Shown: positions 7,453 to 16,907, counted from the first letter of the stretch. The stretch is 64,000 nt of DNA from Arthrobacter_E sp041360795 (GCF_041360795.1 NZ_JBFUPW010000001.1:806001-870000); one strand, 5' to 3'. Numbers and translations are program-made. The notes: generated by a model not told the origin, from the letters alone.

Positions 7453-8427
7453 TCAGTCGTTGCCGGGGGAGCGCGGCGCATGGCGCAGGGCCAGGTCCTG
7501 GGCGAGCCGGTGGATCACCTCGCGCGCGGCATCGGGGGAGAGGACCTCGAGGTGGTCCCCGAACTGGAGCAGCTGACGCACCGAAGCGAGGTCCGGATAG
7601 CGGACGACGGCAGTGCACCAGCCGTCCTGCGCGACCGCGACGGATCCGAGCCGGGTGCCGAGTATCCGGCGGGCCAGGTCGACGCGGCTCGCACGGAGCC
7701 GGACCGTGACGCTCGCCCCTCCCGCCGACTCGGTGCGTGCCTTCAGGGCCGCCCACACGGACCGCAGCGTCTCGCCGTCGCGCAGCACCGCAGGAGTGTC
7801 CAGGGACCGGTAACCGGACAGGCGCTCCAGGGCGAACAGCCGGCCCTCACCGTCCACGTCACCGACCAGGTACCAGCGGCCCGATTTCGCGACGAGTCCG
7901 TAGGGGTCCACGACGAGGGTGGAGGTCCGGGTCTCGGCGCTGCGCCGGTACTCGATCCTCATCCGGCGCATGGCGCGGAGCGCCCAGGCGAGGTCCGCGA
8001 CGTCGACGCCGGCGCCCGGGCCGGCGAACCAGGCCGTGCTCTCGACGTGGACCAGATCGGCGAGGCGCGCCAGGGCCGGGTCTCCCGCGCCCGCCGCGGC
8101 CCGCGCGTCGATCTTCCGCGCGGCCGCCTGGTGGGCGCCGGACAGTCCCAGCGACTCGAGCTGCCGGGCGTCCAGACCCGTGAGCGAAAGCGCCTCCAGT
8201 TCCGCGGGGTCGAGGTGGGAGGCGTTCAGTCGGGCGCCGGAGAGCAGCACGATGCCGCCTCGGCGTCCCCGTTCCGCGTAGACCGGCACCCCCGCCGCGG
8301 AGAGCGCCTCGACATCCCGCAGGACGGTCCGGCGGGACACTTCGAGGCGTTCCGCGAGCTCCGTGGTGGTCAGTCGCTGGCGGACCTGCAGCAGGAGCAG
8401 CAGGTGCAGCAGCCGGGATGCTTTCAT
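7453..8427 (-). CDS. DeoR-type HTH / WYL-domain transcriptional regulator
   Basis: A 324-aa regulator. The N-terminal winged HTH reads KASRLLHLLLLLQVRQRLTTTELAERLEVSRRTVLRDVEAL, the usual YafY/PafC arrangement. A WYL ligand-binding domain follows in the middle (EYRRSAETRTSTLVVDPYGLVAKSGRWYLVGDVDGEGRLFALERL) and a WCX extension closes the protein. ATG 8427 begins the conserved N-terminus. It is transcribed away from a VOC-family gene 93 bp off, the common layout in which a WYL regulator controls its neighbour. The effector is unknown. Confidence 0.9.
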   Translation of the reverse strand: MKASRLLHLLLLLQVRQRLTTTELAERLEVSRRTVLRDVEALSAAGVPVYAERGRRGGIVLLSGARLNASHLDPAELEALSLTGLDARQLESLGLSGAHQAAARKIDARAAAGAGDPALARLADLVHVESTAWFAGPGAGVDVADLAWALRAMRRMRIEYRRSAETRTSTLVVDPYGLVAKSGRWYLVGDVDGEGRLFALERLSGYRSLDTPAVLRDGETLRSVWAALKARTESAGGASVTVRLRASRVDLARRILGTRLGSVAVAQDGWCTAVVRYPDLASVRQLLQFGDHLEVLSPDAAREVIHRLAQDLALRHAPRSPGND

Positions 8428-8520
8428 GAACAGCAATAATCCCAGAAAAGGTGACAAGAGGTGTCGTGATTTCCTGGTCAGCTGGTCCCGTACTGATGAT
8501 CAGCGACCCGAGGAGTTCTC

Positions 8521-8886
8521 ATGTCCGCACCGAATCTTTTCCTGTTCTACGTCCGCGACGCCGAGGCGGCGACCGCCTTCTACAGTGATCTGTTCGAGAT
8601 GTCGCCCACCTTCACGAGCCCGCGGTATGTCGCTTTCGAGGTGGCGCCCGGCGTGCTGTTCGCCCTGTGGACAGGCCGGAGTGAACACGCCACCCCGGAC
8701 ACGACCCGCACGAGCGAGATCGGTCTCATGGTGCCCGGCTCGGCGGCGGCCGTGGACGCGGTGTTCGCGAGGTGGTCCGCCAAGGGCGTCACGGTCCTGG
8801 AGGCGCCGCACGACGACGTCTTCGGGCGCACCTTCGTCATCGCCGACCCGGACGGGAATCTCATCCGGGTCTCACCGGTGGATTAG
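8521..8886 (+). CDS. VOC-family (glyoxalase/bleomycin resistance-like) protein
   Basis: A 121-aa vicinal-oxygen-chelate protein with two beta-alpha-beta-beta-beta units. LFLFYVRDAEAATAFYSDLFEM forms the first unit and FGRTFVIADPDGNLIRVSPV the last, with the usual DPDGN turn. Some metal-ligand positions typical of glyoxalase I are not obvious, so it may be a ligand-binding member rather than an enzyme. It is divergent from the WYL regulator, which probably controls it. Confidence 0.85.
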   Translation: MSAPNLFLFYVRDAEAATAFYSDLFEMSPTFTSPRYVAFEVAPGVLFALWTGRSEHATPDTTRTSEIGLMVPGSAAAVDAVFARWSAKGVTVLEAPHDDVFGRTFVIADPDGNLIRVSPVD

Positions 8887-8926
8887 GGGGCCGTCGACAC
8901 CGGGCGGGAGCCCGAGGCGGCCCGCG

Positions 8927-10345
8927 CTACTCCAGCGTGGGCTGTTCCGGGCCGTCCGGCCGCGAGAGCTCGGCGAACTTGGCCGCCATGGTCGGGTTGC
9001 CGCGGGTGAGCTTCTTGATGGTCACGTCCTGCGCCTTGTCATTGGCCAGCCGCAGGTTCCTTTCAGAGCCCAGCAGCGACTCCTTGACCTTCTGCAACTG
9101 CGCGATGGACTTGTCGATCTGCTCGATCGCCTCGTGGAAGCGGCGCGACGCCAGCTCGTAATTCTTGCCGAAGCGGCTCTTGAAGTCCTCCAGCTGATCC
9201 TCGAACTCCGTGATGTCGATGTTCTGCGCCCGGACGAGTTCCAGTTCGGTCTTGTACTTCAGCGAGTTCAGCGCGGCGTTGCGGAGCAGGGTGATGATCG
9301 GGATGAAGAACTGCGGCCGCACCACGTACATCTTCGGATAGCGGTGGGACACGTCCACGATCCCGCCGTTGTACAGCTCGCTGTCGGCTTCGAGGAGGCT
9401 GACCAGCACGCCGTACTCGCAGCCCTTCTCGGCGCGGTCCCGGTCGAGTTCCTTGAGGAAGTCCTCGTTCTTGTGCTTGGTGGCCGTGCCGTCGTTCTCG
9501 TTCTTCATCTCGAACATGATGGAGACGATCTCGGTGCCGTTCTCATCGCTGTCGCGGAAGATGTAGTCGCCCTTGCTGCCGCTGCGGGCGTCGTTGTCCT
9601 TCTCGAAGTACGCGCGCGGGAACGCGGTGGCCCGCAGGCGGTTGAACTCGGTCTCGCAGTGCTGCTCCAGCGTCTCGCCCACCATCTTGGTGGACAGGCG
9701 GGCCTTCATGTCCCGCAGGCGTTCGATCGCGTCGTCCCGGTCCCTCAGCTGGGTCTCGTACTTGTCCTTGAGCGCCTGCTCCGCGAGCTTCTTCTCCAGG
9801 GCCGCGCGCTCCAGCTCGTTGCGCAGCGCATCGCGGTCCTTCTCCACGTTGCCCACCGCTTCGGTGATCGCCAGCCGCCGGGCGGTCTCGCCGGCGTCGA
9901 GCTTCGCCTTGAGGTTCTGGATCTCCGCGTCCTTGGCGGCGGCCGCGGCCTGCAGTTCACTGCGCAGCTTCGCCTCGAGCAGTTCGGTGGCGGTCTGCTG
10001 GTCACGGCGGGCCTGCTGGAGCTCATTCTGGAGGGTGTCCCGCTGCTTCTCCACATCGCCCAGGGCTTCGGCGACGGCGAGGCGCCGCGCGGTCTCCTCG
10101 GCTTCGAGCCGTGCCTTCAGATCCTGGATCTGAGAATCCTTCGCGGTGGCGGCCTTCTGGAGTTCCTGGGCCATGCGGGACTCGGCGAGTTCCACGGCCG
10201 CGGCTTTCTCCTTCTCGGCCAGCTCGAGCCGCTGATGCAACTGATCCTCGAACTCGCGGTCCCGGACCTGCCGGACGATCTCGGCGTAGCCCGCCTCATC
10301 GATCGTGAAGGCCTTCCCGCAATGGGGGCAAACCACCTCGTGCAT
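8927..10345 (-). CDS. DUF2130 coiled-coil protein with nuclease-like core
   Basis: A 472-aa protein. It opens with a CPHCG zinc-knuckle half (Cys6, Cys9), runs through a long coiled coil (about 25-220), and ends in the DUF2130 domain. There GDYIFRD followed by FEMKNE (about residues 290-312) resembles the Asp...Glu-x-Lys core of PD-(D/E)XK nucleases. A second short coiled coil lies near residues 390-445. The coiled coil contains a 70-residue tandem duplication: residues 68-109 and 138-179 match at 29 of 42 positions. ATG 10345 gives the family's standard start. The function is not established; a DNA-associated role is plausible. Confidence 0.85.
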   Translation of the reverse strand: MHEVVCPHCGKAFTIDEAGYAEIVRQVRDREFEDQLHQRLELAEKEKAAAVELAESRMAQELQKAATAKDSQIQDLKARLEAEETARRLAVAEALGDVEKQRDTLQNELQQARRDQQTATELLEAKLRSELQAAAAAKDAEIQNLKAKLDAGETARRLAITEAVGNVEKDRDALRNELERAALEKKLAEQALKDKYETQLRDRDDAIERLRDMKARLSTKMVGETLEQHCETEFNRLRATAFPRAYFEKDNDARSGSKGDYIFRDSDENGTEIVSIMFEMKNENDGTATKHKNEDFLKELDRDRAEKGCEYGVLVSLLEADSELYNGGIVDVSHRYPKMYVVRPQFFIPIITLLRNAALNSLKYKTELELVRAQNIDITEFEDQLEDFKSRFGKNYELASRRFHEAIEQIDKSIAQLQKVKESLLGSERNLRLANDKAQDVTIKKLTRGNPTMAAKFAELSRPDGPEQPTLE

Positions 10346-10534
10346 GTCCGTGTTCCTTCCGCGTCGCCGGGATCCATTCCGCAGCCCCCAGCCTATAGTG
10401 GACGGGCGACACTCTGACGCGCTGCGTGGACGGGAACGCCGGTATACTGGAGGGAGTACAAAGGGTCGGGCGCATCGGGTGGCAGGGACGGTGCGCACTG
10501 CGTTCTGCAGTATCACCTTTCAGGAGTTCTGCCC

Positions 10535-11848
10535 ATGACAGCACCCTCCCGTACCTCCGAAGACCGCCCCTCCGTGGCGGCATCCCCGGTCTCCGCCTGG
10601 GAGCGCATCGTCGGCATGTTCCGGCAGTACGCGCAGCTTCCCCGCCTCAGCGGCGGCTGGTACATCTTCCTCACCATGCTGGCCCGCCTCCCGCTGGCCA
10701 TGCTGACGATCGGCACCATGAGTCTGGTCACCGCCGTCACGCATTCCTACGCCTCGGCCGGCCTGGCTGCCGGCGCCGTGGGCATCGGCTCCGCGGTGGG
10801 CGCGCCCTTGGTCGGCATGCTCGCCGACCGCCTGGGCCAGCGTCCCGTGCTCCTCGGCTACGCGGCCGCCAACGTCGTCTCGCTCGCTCTTCTTCTGGGG
10901 GCGTGCCTGGCGTCGCAGGATCCGTCCGTGCCGTGGATCGTGGCGGCGGCCTTCGCGGGTGGCTTCACCTCGCCGCAGGTCGGGCCGCTCTCCAGGGTGC
11001 GCTGGCTCGCCTTGATCGGCCGGAAGCGTGGCTCGCGCGCCGGCATGAACGACGTCGCGATGTCCTTCGAAGGCACCACCGACGAACTCACCTTCGTCCT
11101 CGGCCCTGCGCTCGTGGGAGTCCTGGCGGCGTTCCTCGCCCCCTGGCTGCCGCTCGCGCTCGCCGCGCTCCTCACGCTGGTCCTCGTCCCGCTCTTCGCC
11201 CTCCATCCGAGTGTCACCGCCGTCCAGGGGACGCGGAACGCGCCGGCCGGGACGACGACGGCGGAGGCCCCGGACGGCGCGGAACGGCTGCGTCTGGCGA
11301 TGGTCGTCGTCGCCGTGCTGGCCATGGTCTGCATGGGCACCTTCTTCGGCGGCACCCAAGCCGCACTGAGCGCTTTCGCCGGTGAATTCGCCAATCCGGA
11401 ACTCGCGGGCCTGCTCTACTCGGCGATGGGGCTCAGCTCCGCGGTCATGGCGCTGTCCATCGCCGCCTGGCCCGAGAAGTTCCGCCACGGCGCGCGATGG
11501 GTGTTCTGCGCCCTGCTCCTCACGGCGGGCAGTGCGCTGCTGCTCCTGCCGCTCACACTCGGCAGCATCATCCCCGTGCTGCTCCTGCTGGGTGTCGCGG
11601 TGGGGCCGCTCATGGTGACCGTGTTCGCCATCGGCGCCCAGGTGGCCCCCACGGCGCGCATGTCGACCGTCATGACCGCCCTCTCGAGCGGGATCGTCGC
11701 CGGAACGGCTCTCGGTTATGCCGTGGCGGGCGCCGCGGCGCAAGCCGGCGGCTCGCGTCCGGCGTTCCTGGTGTCCGGCTCGGCCGCGCTGCTGCTCATG
11801 CTGCTCGGCCTCGTGGCCGGACGGATCCTCAAGGCGCTGTCCCGCTGA
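10535..11848 (+). CDS. MFS transporter
   Basis: A 437-aa major facilitator with about 12 helices. The loop between TM2 and TM3, MLADRLGQRPVLLGYAAANVV, is a version of the MFS A-motif (G-x-x-x-D-R-x-G-x-R). It is closest in general plan to drug-exporter or YcaD-like MFS proteins; the substrate cannot be inferred. The gene is divergent from the DUF2130 gene, with a good TATACT -10 hexamer at 10443-10448. An intergenic palindrome lies just downstream. Confidence 0.85.
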   Translation: MTAPSRTSEDRPSVAASPVSAWERIVGMFRQYAQLPRLSGGWYIFLTMLARLPLAMLTIGTMSLVTAVTHSYASAGLAAGAVGIGSAVGAPLVGMLADRLGQRPVLLGYAAANVVSLALLLGACLASQDPSVPWIVAAAFAGGFTSPQVGPLSRVRWLALIGRKRGSRAGMNDVAMSFEGTTDELTFVLGPALVGVLAAFLAPWLPLALAALLTLVLVPLFALHPSVTAVQGTRNAPAGTTTAEAPDGAERLRLAMVVVAVLAMVCMGTFFGGTQAALSAFAGEFANPELAGLLYSAMGLSSAVMALSIAAWPEKFRHGARWVFCALLLTAGSALLLLPLTLGSIIPVLLLLGVAVGPLMVTVFAIGAQVAPTARMSTVMTALSSGIVAGTALGYAVAGAAAQAGGSRPAFLVSGSAALLLMLLGLVAGRILKALSR

Positions 11849-11893
11849 GGGCTGGTTCGCCCGTGAGTACCGCTTCTCCTTGAGTGCGCTCCC

Positions 11894-11956
11894 CGTTGCG
11901 TGCTCAGTAGTTGCGAGTCCTGATGCACAGAACCCGCAACTACTGAGCACTCAACG
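11894..11956. repeat. Intergenic palindromic element (REP-like)
   Basis: Inverted arms of 22 nt (11894-11915 and 11935-11956, 21 of 22 complementary) enclose a 19-nt loop that can pair further. It lies between the stops of the convergent MFS and alpha/beta hydrolase genes. It is longer than an ordinary terminator and lacks a U-run. A comparable long palindrome occurs at 62101-62174, so it may belong to a dispersed family; it could also serve as a terminator. Confidence 0.6.
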
Positions 11957-11980
11957 CACTGGGCGTGGGGCGGCCCGGGA

Positions 11981-12805
11981 TCAGCGGGAGAGGAACTCCA
12001 GTGCGGCTTCCTTGAACACCCGGCTGGTGACGGCGTTCGTGTGATTGCGCCCGGGGATCAGGAGCGTTTCGGCATGACCGCCCGCTCCCTCGACCAGGGC
12101 CGCGAGGGCGGGCAGCGATGCCGCCCGGGGGTCTTCCGAACCCGCCGCGAGGAGCACGTCCTGATGGGGCACGGCGTCCTCGGGGTCGAACGGCTCCACC
12201 TTGGCGGCTTCGATGAGCTGGAGGAACGCGAAGATGTTGTTGCTCGGCACGAGCTGCGCCATGGTGAGCAATGCTGCGGTCGACGCGTCGGCGATCGGAG
12301 TGCCGTCGGCGAGGTGACGCTGTGCGGCCACGACGTCGAACTCTGCGAGCGGGTCGTTGTGGCTCGGGCCGCCGAGCACCGCACGCCGGACGAGCCCGCG
12401 CTGCGTGCCGGCGATCTCCCAGCCGATGCGCCCGCCGAGCGAGTAGCCGATCACGTCCAGGCCACTGCCCGGGTCGCCATCGCGCAATGGCCGGGCCCCG
12501 ACGTCGGTCACGGCCTGCAGCAGATCGGCGCGGATCTTGCCGGGGGAGTAGGAGTCCATGTCCGCGGGGGCCTCGCTGCGCCCGTGGCCCGGGAGGTCCA
12601 CCGCGATGGCCCAGCGGCCGGCCTTCAGGAGGTCGCGGATCCAGCCGCTCTGGACCCAGTTGAGCTCGATGCTGGACGAGAAGCCGTGGACGAGCAGAAT
12701 CGGCGGCAGCCCGGCGTCGGTCTCGCCGCGGAACACTTCGACGTTGAGCCCGGGGTCGCGTCCCTCCACGGTGTGCGGCTGATTCTGGCCTGCGTGCCGG
12801 GTCAT
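11981..12805 (-). CDS. Alpha/beta-fold hydrolase
   Basis: A 274-aa hydrolase. The oxyanion-hole region is ILLVHGFSSS (37-46), followed by VDLPGHGRS (69-77), the nucleophile elbow VIGYSLGG with Ser122, and a late His in GRNHTNAV (about 257). This is the usual Ser-Asp-His esterase, lipase or C-C hydrolase plan. No signal peptide, so it is cytoplasmic. Nothing nearby indicates the substrate. Confidence 0.85.
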   Translation of the reverse strand: MTRHAGQNQPHTVEGRDPGLNVEVFRGETDAGLPPILLVHGFSSSIELNWVQSGWIRDLLKAGRWAIAVDLPGHGRSEAPADMDSYSPGKIRADLLQAVTDVGARPLRDGDPGSGLDVIGYSLGGRIGWEIAGTQRGLVRRAVLGGPSHNDPLAEFDVVAAQRHLADGTPIADASTAALLTMAQLVPSNNIFAFLQLIEAAKVEPFDPEDAVPHQDVLLAAGSEDPRAASLPALAALVEGAGGHAETLLIPGRNHTNAVTSRVFKEAALEFLSR

Positions 12806-12987
12806 GTCCGTGTCCCTCCTGGGTGATGTCGCGGACGCCGCGCCGGCTGCCTCCGAGGCGCCGTCGTCGGGGTCCGGGGGCCTCCTCCGGCCCGTGAAGT
12901 CACTCTACCGCTCGCGCGGGTCCGGGCAGGAGCCCTCCGGGCCATGCTTCATCCGCTTGTCCGCCCGGCCTGTGGAGGACTATCCTC

Positions 12988-13012
12988 AGTTATAGTCATA
13001 GTGACTTTAACT
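12988..13012. promoter_or_regulatory. Probable NrtR operator
   Basis: A 25-bp inverted repeat: 11-nt arms 12988-12998 and 13002-13012 (10 of 11 complementary) around TAG. It lies 42 bp upstream of nrtR and overlaps a possible -10 hexamer (TATAGT, 12991-12996). NrtR regulators repress NAD genes from palindromes like this and are released by ADP-ribose. The assignment rests on position and symmetry. Confidence 0.7.
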
Positions 13013-13054
13013 CGGTGGAGGAACCGGGAACCGGGATCGCGGGAAGGAGCGGCG

Positions 13055-13816
13055 ATGGACCAGTGGCAGCCCTTGACGGTCCCCGTGCAGGCCAATCCGG
13101 TCGGCAATGTGGAGGAACGCCGCCTCGCGGCGCCCGGGCTGGCCATCTCCACGGTCATCTTCGCGCTCAAACCCAGTGAGACCTCCGGCCGTCCCACACT
13201 CTGGCTTCCCCTGGTCCGCCGGATCCGGGAGCCGTTCAAGGGACAGTGGGCCCTCCCGGGCGGGCCTCTCCGGCACGATGAATCGCTGCCCGAGGCGGCC
13301 TCGCGGAACCTTCTTGACACCACTGGGCTCGCGCCCCGATACCTGGAACAGCTCTACGCCTTCGGGGGCCTGCACCGTTCACCTGCCCAGCGCGTGGTGA
13401 GCATCGTCTACTGGGCGCTGGTTCAGCCGGAAGAGGCCGAACTGCCCGGCGAAGAGGAGAACGTCCGCTGGTTCCGGGCGGACAAGGTCACGGACCTCGC
13501 CTTCGACCACCAGGAGATCGTGGACTACGCCCTCTGGCGGCTCCGCAACAAGATGGAATACGCCTCGATCGCGTTCCACTTCCTCGGCGAGTACTTCACG
13601 CTCGCCCAGTTGCGGGAGGTCTACGAGGCCGTCCTCGACAAGCCTCTCGATCCCGCGAACTTCCGGCGGCACGTGACCAGCGCCGTCGGCATCGAGCCCA
13701 GCGACCGCTACCTCCAGGGCGGCAAGCACCGCCCGCCGCGCCTCTACCGCTACACCGGCCCCGCGCCGTCGAGCACTCCCCGGACAGCACCGAACACAGC
13801 AAGGAACCCCTCATGA
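13055..13816 (+). CDS. nrtR: NrtR-type Nudix transcriptional regulator of NAD biosynthesis
   Basis: A 253-aa protein with an N-terminal Nudix-like domain and a C-terminal winged helix (MEYASIAFHFLGEYFTLAQLREVYEAVLDKPLDPANFRRHV). The Nudix box is degenerate: GGPLRHDESLPEAAS is followed by RNLLDTTGL, where a hydrolase would have REU-x-EE-x-GU, so catalysis is probably lost and the domain acts as an ADP-ribose sensor, as known for NrtR. ATG 13055 follows GGAAGGAG. Its stop overlaps nadA by 4 bp, and a 25-bp palindrome sits in its promoter, so it should be autoregulated with nadABC. Confidence 0.9.
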   Translation: MDQWQPLTVPVQANPVGNVEERRLAAPGLAISTVIFALKPSETSGRPTLWLPLVRRIREPFKGQWALPGGPLRHDESLPEAASRNLLDTTGLAPRYLEQLYAFGGLHRSPAQRVVSIVYWALVQPEEAELPGEEENVRWFRADKVTDLAFDHQEIVDYALWRLRNKMEYASIAFHFLGEYFTLAQLREVYEAVLDKPLDPANFRRHVTSAVGIEPSDRYLQGGKHRPPRLYRYTGPAPSSTPRTAPNTARNPS

Positions 13817-15126
13817 GCAGTGTCAACGCCACCATTCAGCTCCTGACCCGCGAACAGGCCGAAAGCGCGGCGCTGTCCCGGGCCGCCGGGCAGAGCACCT
13901 GCAGCACGGAGCTGGCCAACGGGCCCTGGGAGTACGACGCCGCCGAGGCCGCGCGCGGTGTCCCCGAGTACGGGCCGGGCGCGTCTAGCGCCGACGTGGC
14001 GCCCGCGAGCACGCCCCGGCAGGGCGAGATCCCGGCCGAGTACAAGCAGGCGAGCGACGCCGAACTCGATCGCCGCATCCTGGCCGCCAAAGAGGTGCTG
14101 GGAGACCGGGCCGTGATCCTGGGACACTTCTACCAGCGCGATGAAGTGGTCAAGTACGCCGACTTCGTGGGCGACTCCTTCCAGCTCGCGAACGCCGCCC
14201 TGACCCGCCCCGAGGCGGAGGCGATCATCTTCTGCGGGGTCCACTTCATGGCCGAGACCGCGGACGTCCTCTCCACAGACCGCCAGGCCGTGATCCTCCC
14301 CAACCTGGCGGCCGGCTGCTCCATGGCGGACATGGCGGACATCGACTCCGTGCAGGACTGCTGGGAGCAGCTCGAAGAGATCTACGGCACCGCACCGGAT
14401 GCCGACGGGAAGCTCCCCGTCATCCCCGTCACGTACATGAACTCCTCGGCCGCGCTCAAGGCGTTCTGCGGCGAGCACGGCGGGATCGTCTGCACCTCCT
14501 CCAACGCCGCGACGGTGCTGGAATGGGCCTTCGAGCGCGGGCAGCGGGTCCTGTTCTTCCCGGACCAGCACCTGGGCCGCAACACGGCGAAGGCCATGGG
14601 CGTGCCGCTTGAGCACATGCCGCTCTGGAACCCTCGGAAGGACCTCGGCGGCAACAGCGAGGCCACCCTGGAAGAGGCCGAGGTCATCCTCTGGCAGGGC
14701 TTCTGCTCGGTGCACAAGCGCTTCACCGTGGCGCAGATCGAGAAGGCCCGTCAGGATTACCCGGGGGTGACCGTGATCGTTCACCCCGAGTGCCCCATGG
14801 AGGTGGTGGATGCGGCGGATTCTGCCGGGTCCACCGACCACATCCGCAAGGCCGTCGCGGCCGCCACCGAGCCCACGACGTTCGCGATCGGCACCGAGAT
14901 CAACATGGTCAACCGGCTCGCCGCTGAGTACCCGCAGCACACGATCTTCTGCCTCGACCCGGTGATCTGCCCCTGCTCCACCATGTACCGCATCCACCCC
15001 GCCTACCTGGCCTGGGTGCTGGAGGAACTGGTGCAGGGCCGGGTCGTGAACCAGATCGTCGTGGACGACGCCGTGCAGCAGGGCGCCCGCGTCGCCCTGG
15101 AACGGATGCTGGCGGCACGGCCATGA
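13813..15126 (+). CDS. nadA: Quinolinate synthase A
   Basis: A 437-aa oxygen-sensitive [4Fe-4S] enzyme that condenses iminoaspartate with dihydroxyacetone phosphate to quinolinate. Conserved blocks include LGHFYQRDEVVKYADFVGDSF, AAGCSMADM (Cys169), VHPECPMEV (Cys327) and CLDPVICPCSTMYRI (Cys386/Cys388); three of these cysteines are the expected cluster ligands. The first 70 residues precede the conserved core and are a typical long actinobacterial extension. It overlaps nrtR and nadB by 4 bp each. The desulfurase at the operon end likely supplies sulfur for its cluster. Confidence 0.96.
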   Translation: MSSVNATIQLLTREQAESAALSRAAGQSTCSTELANGPWEYDAAEAARGVPEYGPGASSADVAPASTPRQGEIPAEYKQASDAELDRRILAAKEVLGDRAVILGHFYQRDEVVKYADFVGDSFQLANAALTRPEAEAIIFCGVHFMAETADVLSTDRQAVILPNLAAGCSMADMADIDSVQDCWEQLEEIYGTAPDADGKLPVIPVTYMNSSAALKAFCGEHGGIVCTSSNAATVLEWAFERGQRVLFFPDQHLGRNTAKAMGVPLEHMPLWNPRKDLGGNSEATLEEAEVILWQGFCSVHKRFTVAQIEKARQDYPGVTVIVHPECPMEVVDAADSAGSTDHIRKAVAAATEPTTFAIGTEINMVNRLAAEYPQHTIFCLDPVICPCSTMYRIHPAYLAWVLEELVQGRVVNQIVVDDAVQQGARVALERMLAARP

Positions 15127-16907
15127 CAGCCCGCCCGGACCTTCCCAGGGCCGACGACGCCGCCACGCCGGAGTCCGCCCCCGCGCCGTCCGCTCCAGCA
15201 CTGCTCGCCCCCGCACCGTCCGCGGGCCTCGCCGTGGTGGGCGCCGGGATCGCCGGCCTCTACGCCACGCTGCTCGCCGCCGAAGCCGGAATCCCCGTAG
15301 TGCTCCTGACCCGGAGCGAGCTAGAGGCCAGCAACAGCTTCGCGGCCCAGGGCGGCATCTGCGCCGTGCTGGACGAGGCCCGCCGGGCCCCCGGGGACTC
15401 GGTGGAGGCCCACGTCCGGGACACGCTGGCCGCCGGCGCCGGGCTGTGCGATCCGGAGGCCGTCCGCATCCTCTGCTCGGGCGCCGAGGAGGACGTGCGG
15501 AATCTGGAACGGTTCGGCGTGCGCTTCGATGCCGCTGCGTCCGGCGCTCCGGCGCTCGGCCTGGAAGCCGCGCACTCACATCCCAGGATCCTCCATGTGG
15601 GCGGGGACGCCACCGGAGCAGGGATCGTCCGCGCCCTGGTGTCGGCCGTCATCGCGCAGGTGCTGGCCGGACGGGTCAGCCTGGTGGAGAACGCGTGGGT
15701 CACGGCACTGCTGACTGATGCTCGCGACGCCGGCAGGGTCCGTGGCGTCGTCTTCGAACGGGACGGCATGCGCCACGAGCTGACGGCCGAGGGCGTGCTG
15801 CTGGCCACCGGGGGAGCCGGGCGCCTCTTCGCCCGGACCACCAATCCGTCCGGGGCTCTGGGGGAGGGCGTGGGTCTGGCGCTGGAGGCCGGGGCCGTGG
15901 TCACCGACGCCGAATTCCTGCAATTCCATCCGACGGCGCTGCGGCTCCCGGGCCAGGCCCAGGACGGCTGGCTGGTGTCCGAGGCCGTCCGCGGCGAGGG
16001 CGCCGTGCTGCTGGACGACGAGGGCTGCCGTTTCATGCCGGAGTATCACCCCCAGGCCGAGCTGGCCCCTCGCGATGTGGTCTCCCGGGCGGTCGCCGCG
16101 CACCTCGCCGGGCGAGGCACCCCGGACGGCGCGGTCTTCCTGGATGCCCGGCCGATCGTGGAACGCGAGGGCCGGGGGTTCCTGGCGCGCCGCTTCCCGA
16201 GCATCAGCGCGGCGCTGGCGCTCGCGGGGATCGACTGGGAGCGCGAACCCGTCCCGGTGGCTCCCGCCGCCCACTACTGGATGGGCGGAGTCGCCACCGA
16301 TCTGTGGGGCAGGACCTCTGTCCCCGGCCTCTGGGCCGCCGGCGAGGTGGCGTGCACCGGGGTGCACGGTGCGAACCGGCTCGCCTCCAACTCGCTGCTG
16401 GAAGGTCTAGTCTTCGCCCGCCGTGCCATCGAGGCGCTCGTGGAGGAGCGGGCCGGTGACGGCGGCGCCGCGGTGAACCCGTGGTCCGCTCGCAGTCTGC
16501 CGGTGGGTGCCGTGGAGCTGCCGGTGGCGACCTTCGGCGAGGACACCGAAGGCGGCGTGGCAGTGCCCGCCAGCACCGTGCCGCGCCTTGAGGCCCCCGG
16601 GCTGGAGGCGCTGCAGCACCTCATGACCGCGGAGGCCGGCATGTCCCGCACCGCGGAGGGGCTGTCCCACGCCGCGTCCGTGCTGGACGGTTGGCTCGCG
16701 CGGTCGAACACCCCGGCCTTCCGGCACAGTCTTCTCGCCGCCCGGGCCCTCGTGGCGGGAGCCCTCTCCCGCGAAGTCAGTGTCGGCGCCCATTTCCGCG
16801 CGGACTCCCCGGACGGTCGGCCCGTCGACCCCCGGCACCTCAGCTGGCGCGCCGAGCCGCGCGCCGTCGTCGTCCCCTCGCCTTCCGGAAGGATCCCCAC
16901 CCCATGA
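15123..16907 (+). CDS. nadB: L-aspartate oxidase
   Basis: A 594-aa flavoprotein oxidising L-aspartate to iminoaspartate, the substrate of NadA. FAD-binding AVVGAGIAGLYATLLAAEAG lies at about 36-55, then SFAAQGGICAV with its conserved substrate-loop Gln. HYWMGGVATDLWGRTSVPGLWAAGEVACTGVHGANRLASNSLLEGLV (about 381-427) holds the FAD-covering and substrate residues, and the C-terminal helical domain is shorter than in succinate dehydrogenase. The first ~33 residues are Pro/Ala-rich. ATGA overlaps join it to nadA and nadC. Confidence 0.96.
   Translation: MTARPDLPRADDAATPESAPAPSAPALLAPAPSAGLAVVGAGIAGLYATLLAAEAGIPVVLLTRSELEASNSFAAQGGICAVLDEARRAPGDSVEAHVRDTLAAGAGLCDPEAVRILCSGAEEDVRNLERFGVRFDAAASGAPALGLEAAHSHPRILHVGGDATGAGIVRALVSAVIAQVLAGRVSLVENAWVTALLTDARDAGRVRGVVFERDGMRHELTAEGVLLATGGAGRLFARTTNPSGALGEGVGLALEAGAVVTDAEFLQFHPTALRLPGQAQDGWLVSEAVRGEGAVLLDDEGCRFMPEYHPQAELAPRDVVSRAVAAHLAGRGTPDGAVFLDARPIVEREGRGFLARRFPSISAALALAGIDWEREPVPVAPAAHYWMGGVATDLWGRTSVPGLWAAGEVACTGVHGANRLASNSLLEGLVFARRAIEALVEERAGDGGAAVNPWSARSLPVGAVELPVATFGEDTEGGVAVPASTVPRLEAPGLEALQHLMTAEAGMSRTAEGLSHAASVLDGWLARSNTPAFRHSLLAARALVAGALSREVSVGAHFRADSPDGRPVDPRHLSWRAEPRAVVVPSPSGRIPTP

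Noticed and set aside
12806..13054. A short plus-strand frame between the alpha/beta hydrolase and nrtR
   Set aside because: It overlaps the start of the hydrolase gene and the NrtR operator, with no homologue recognised. Treated as the promoter region.
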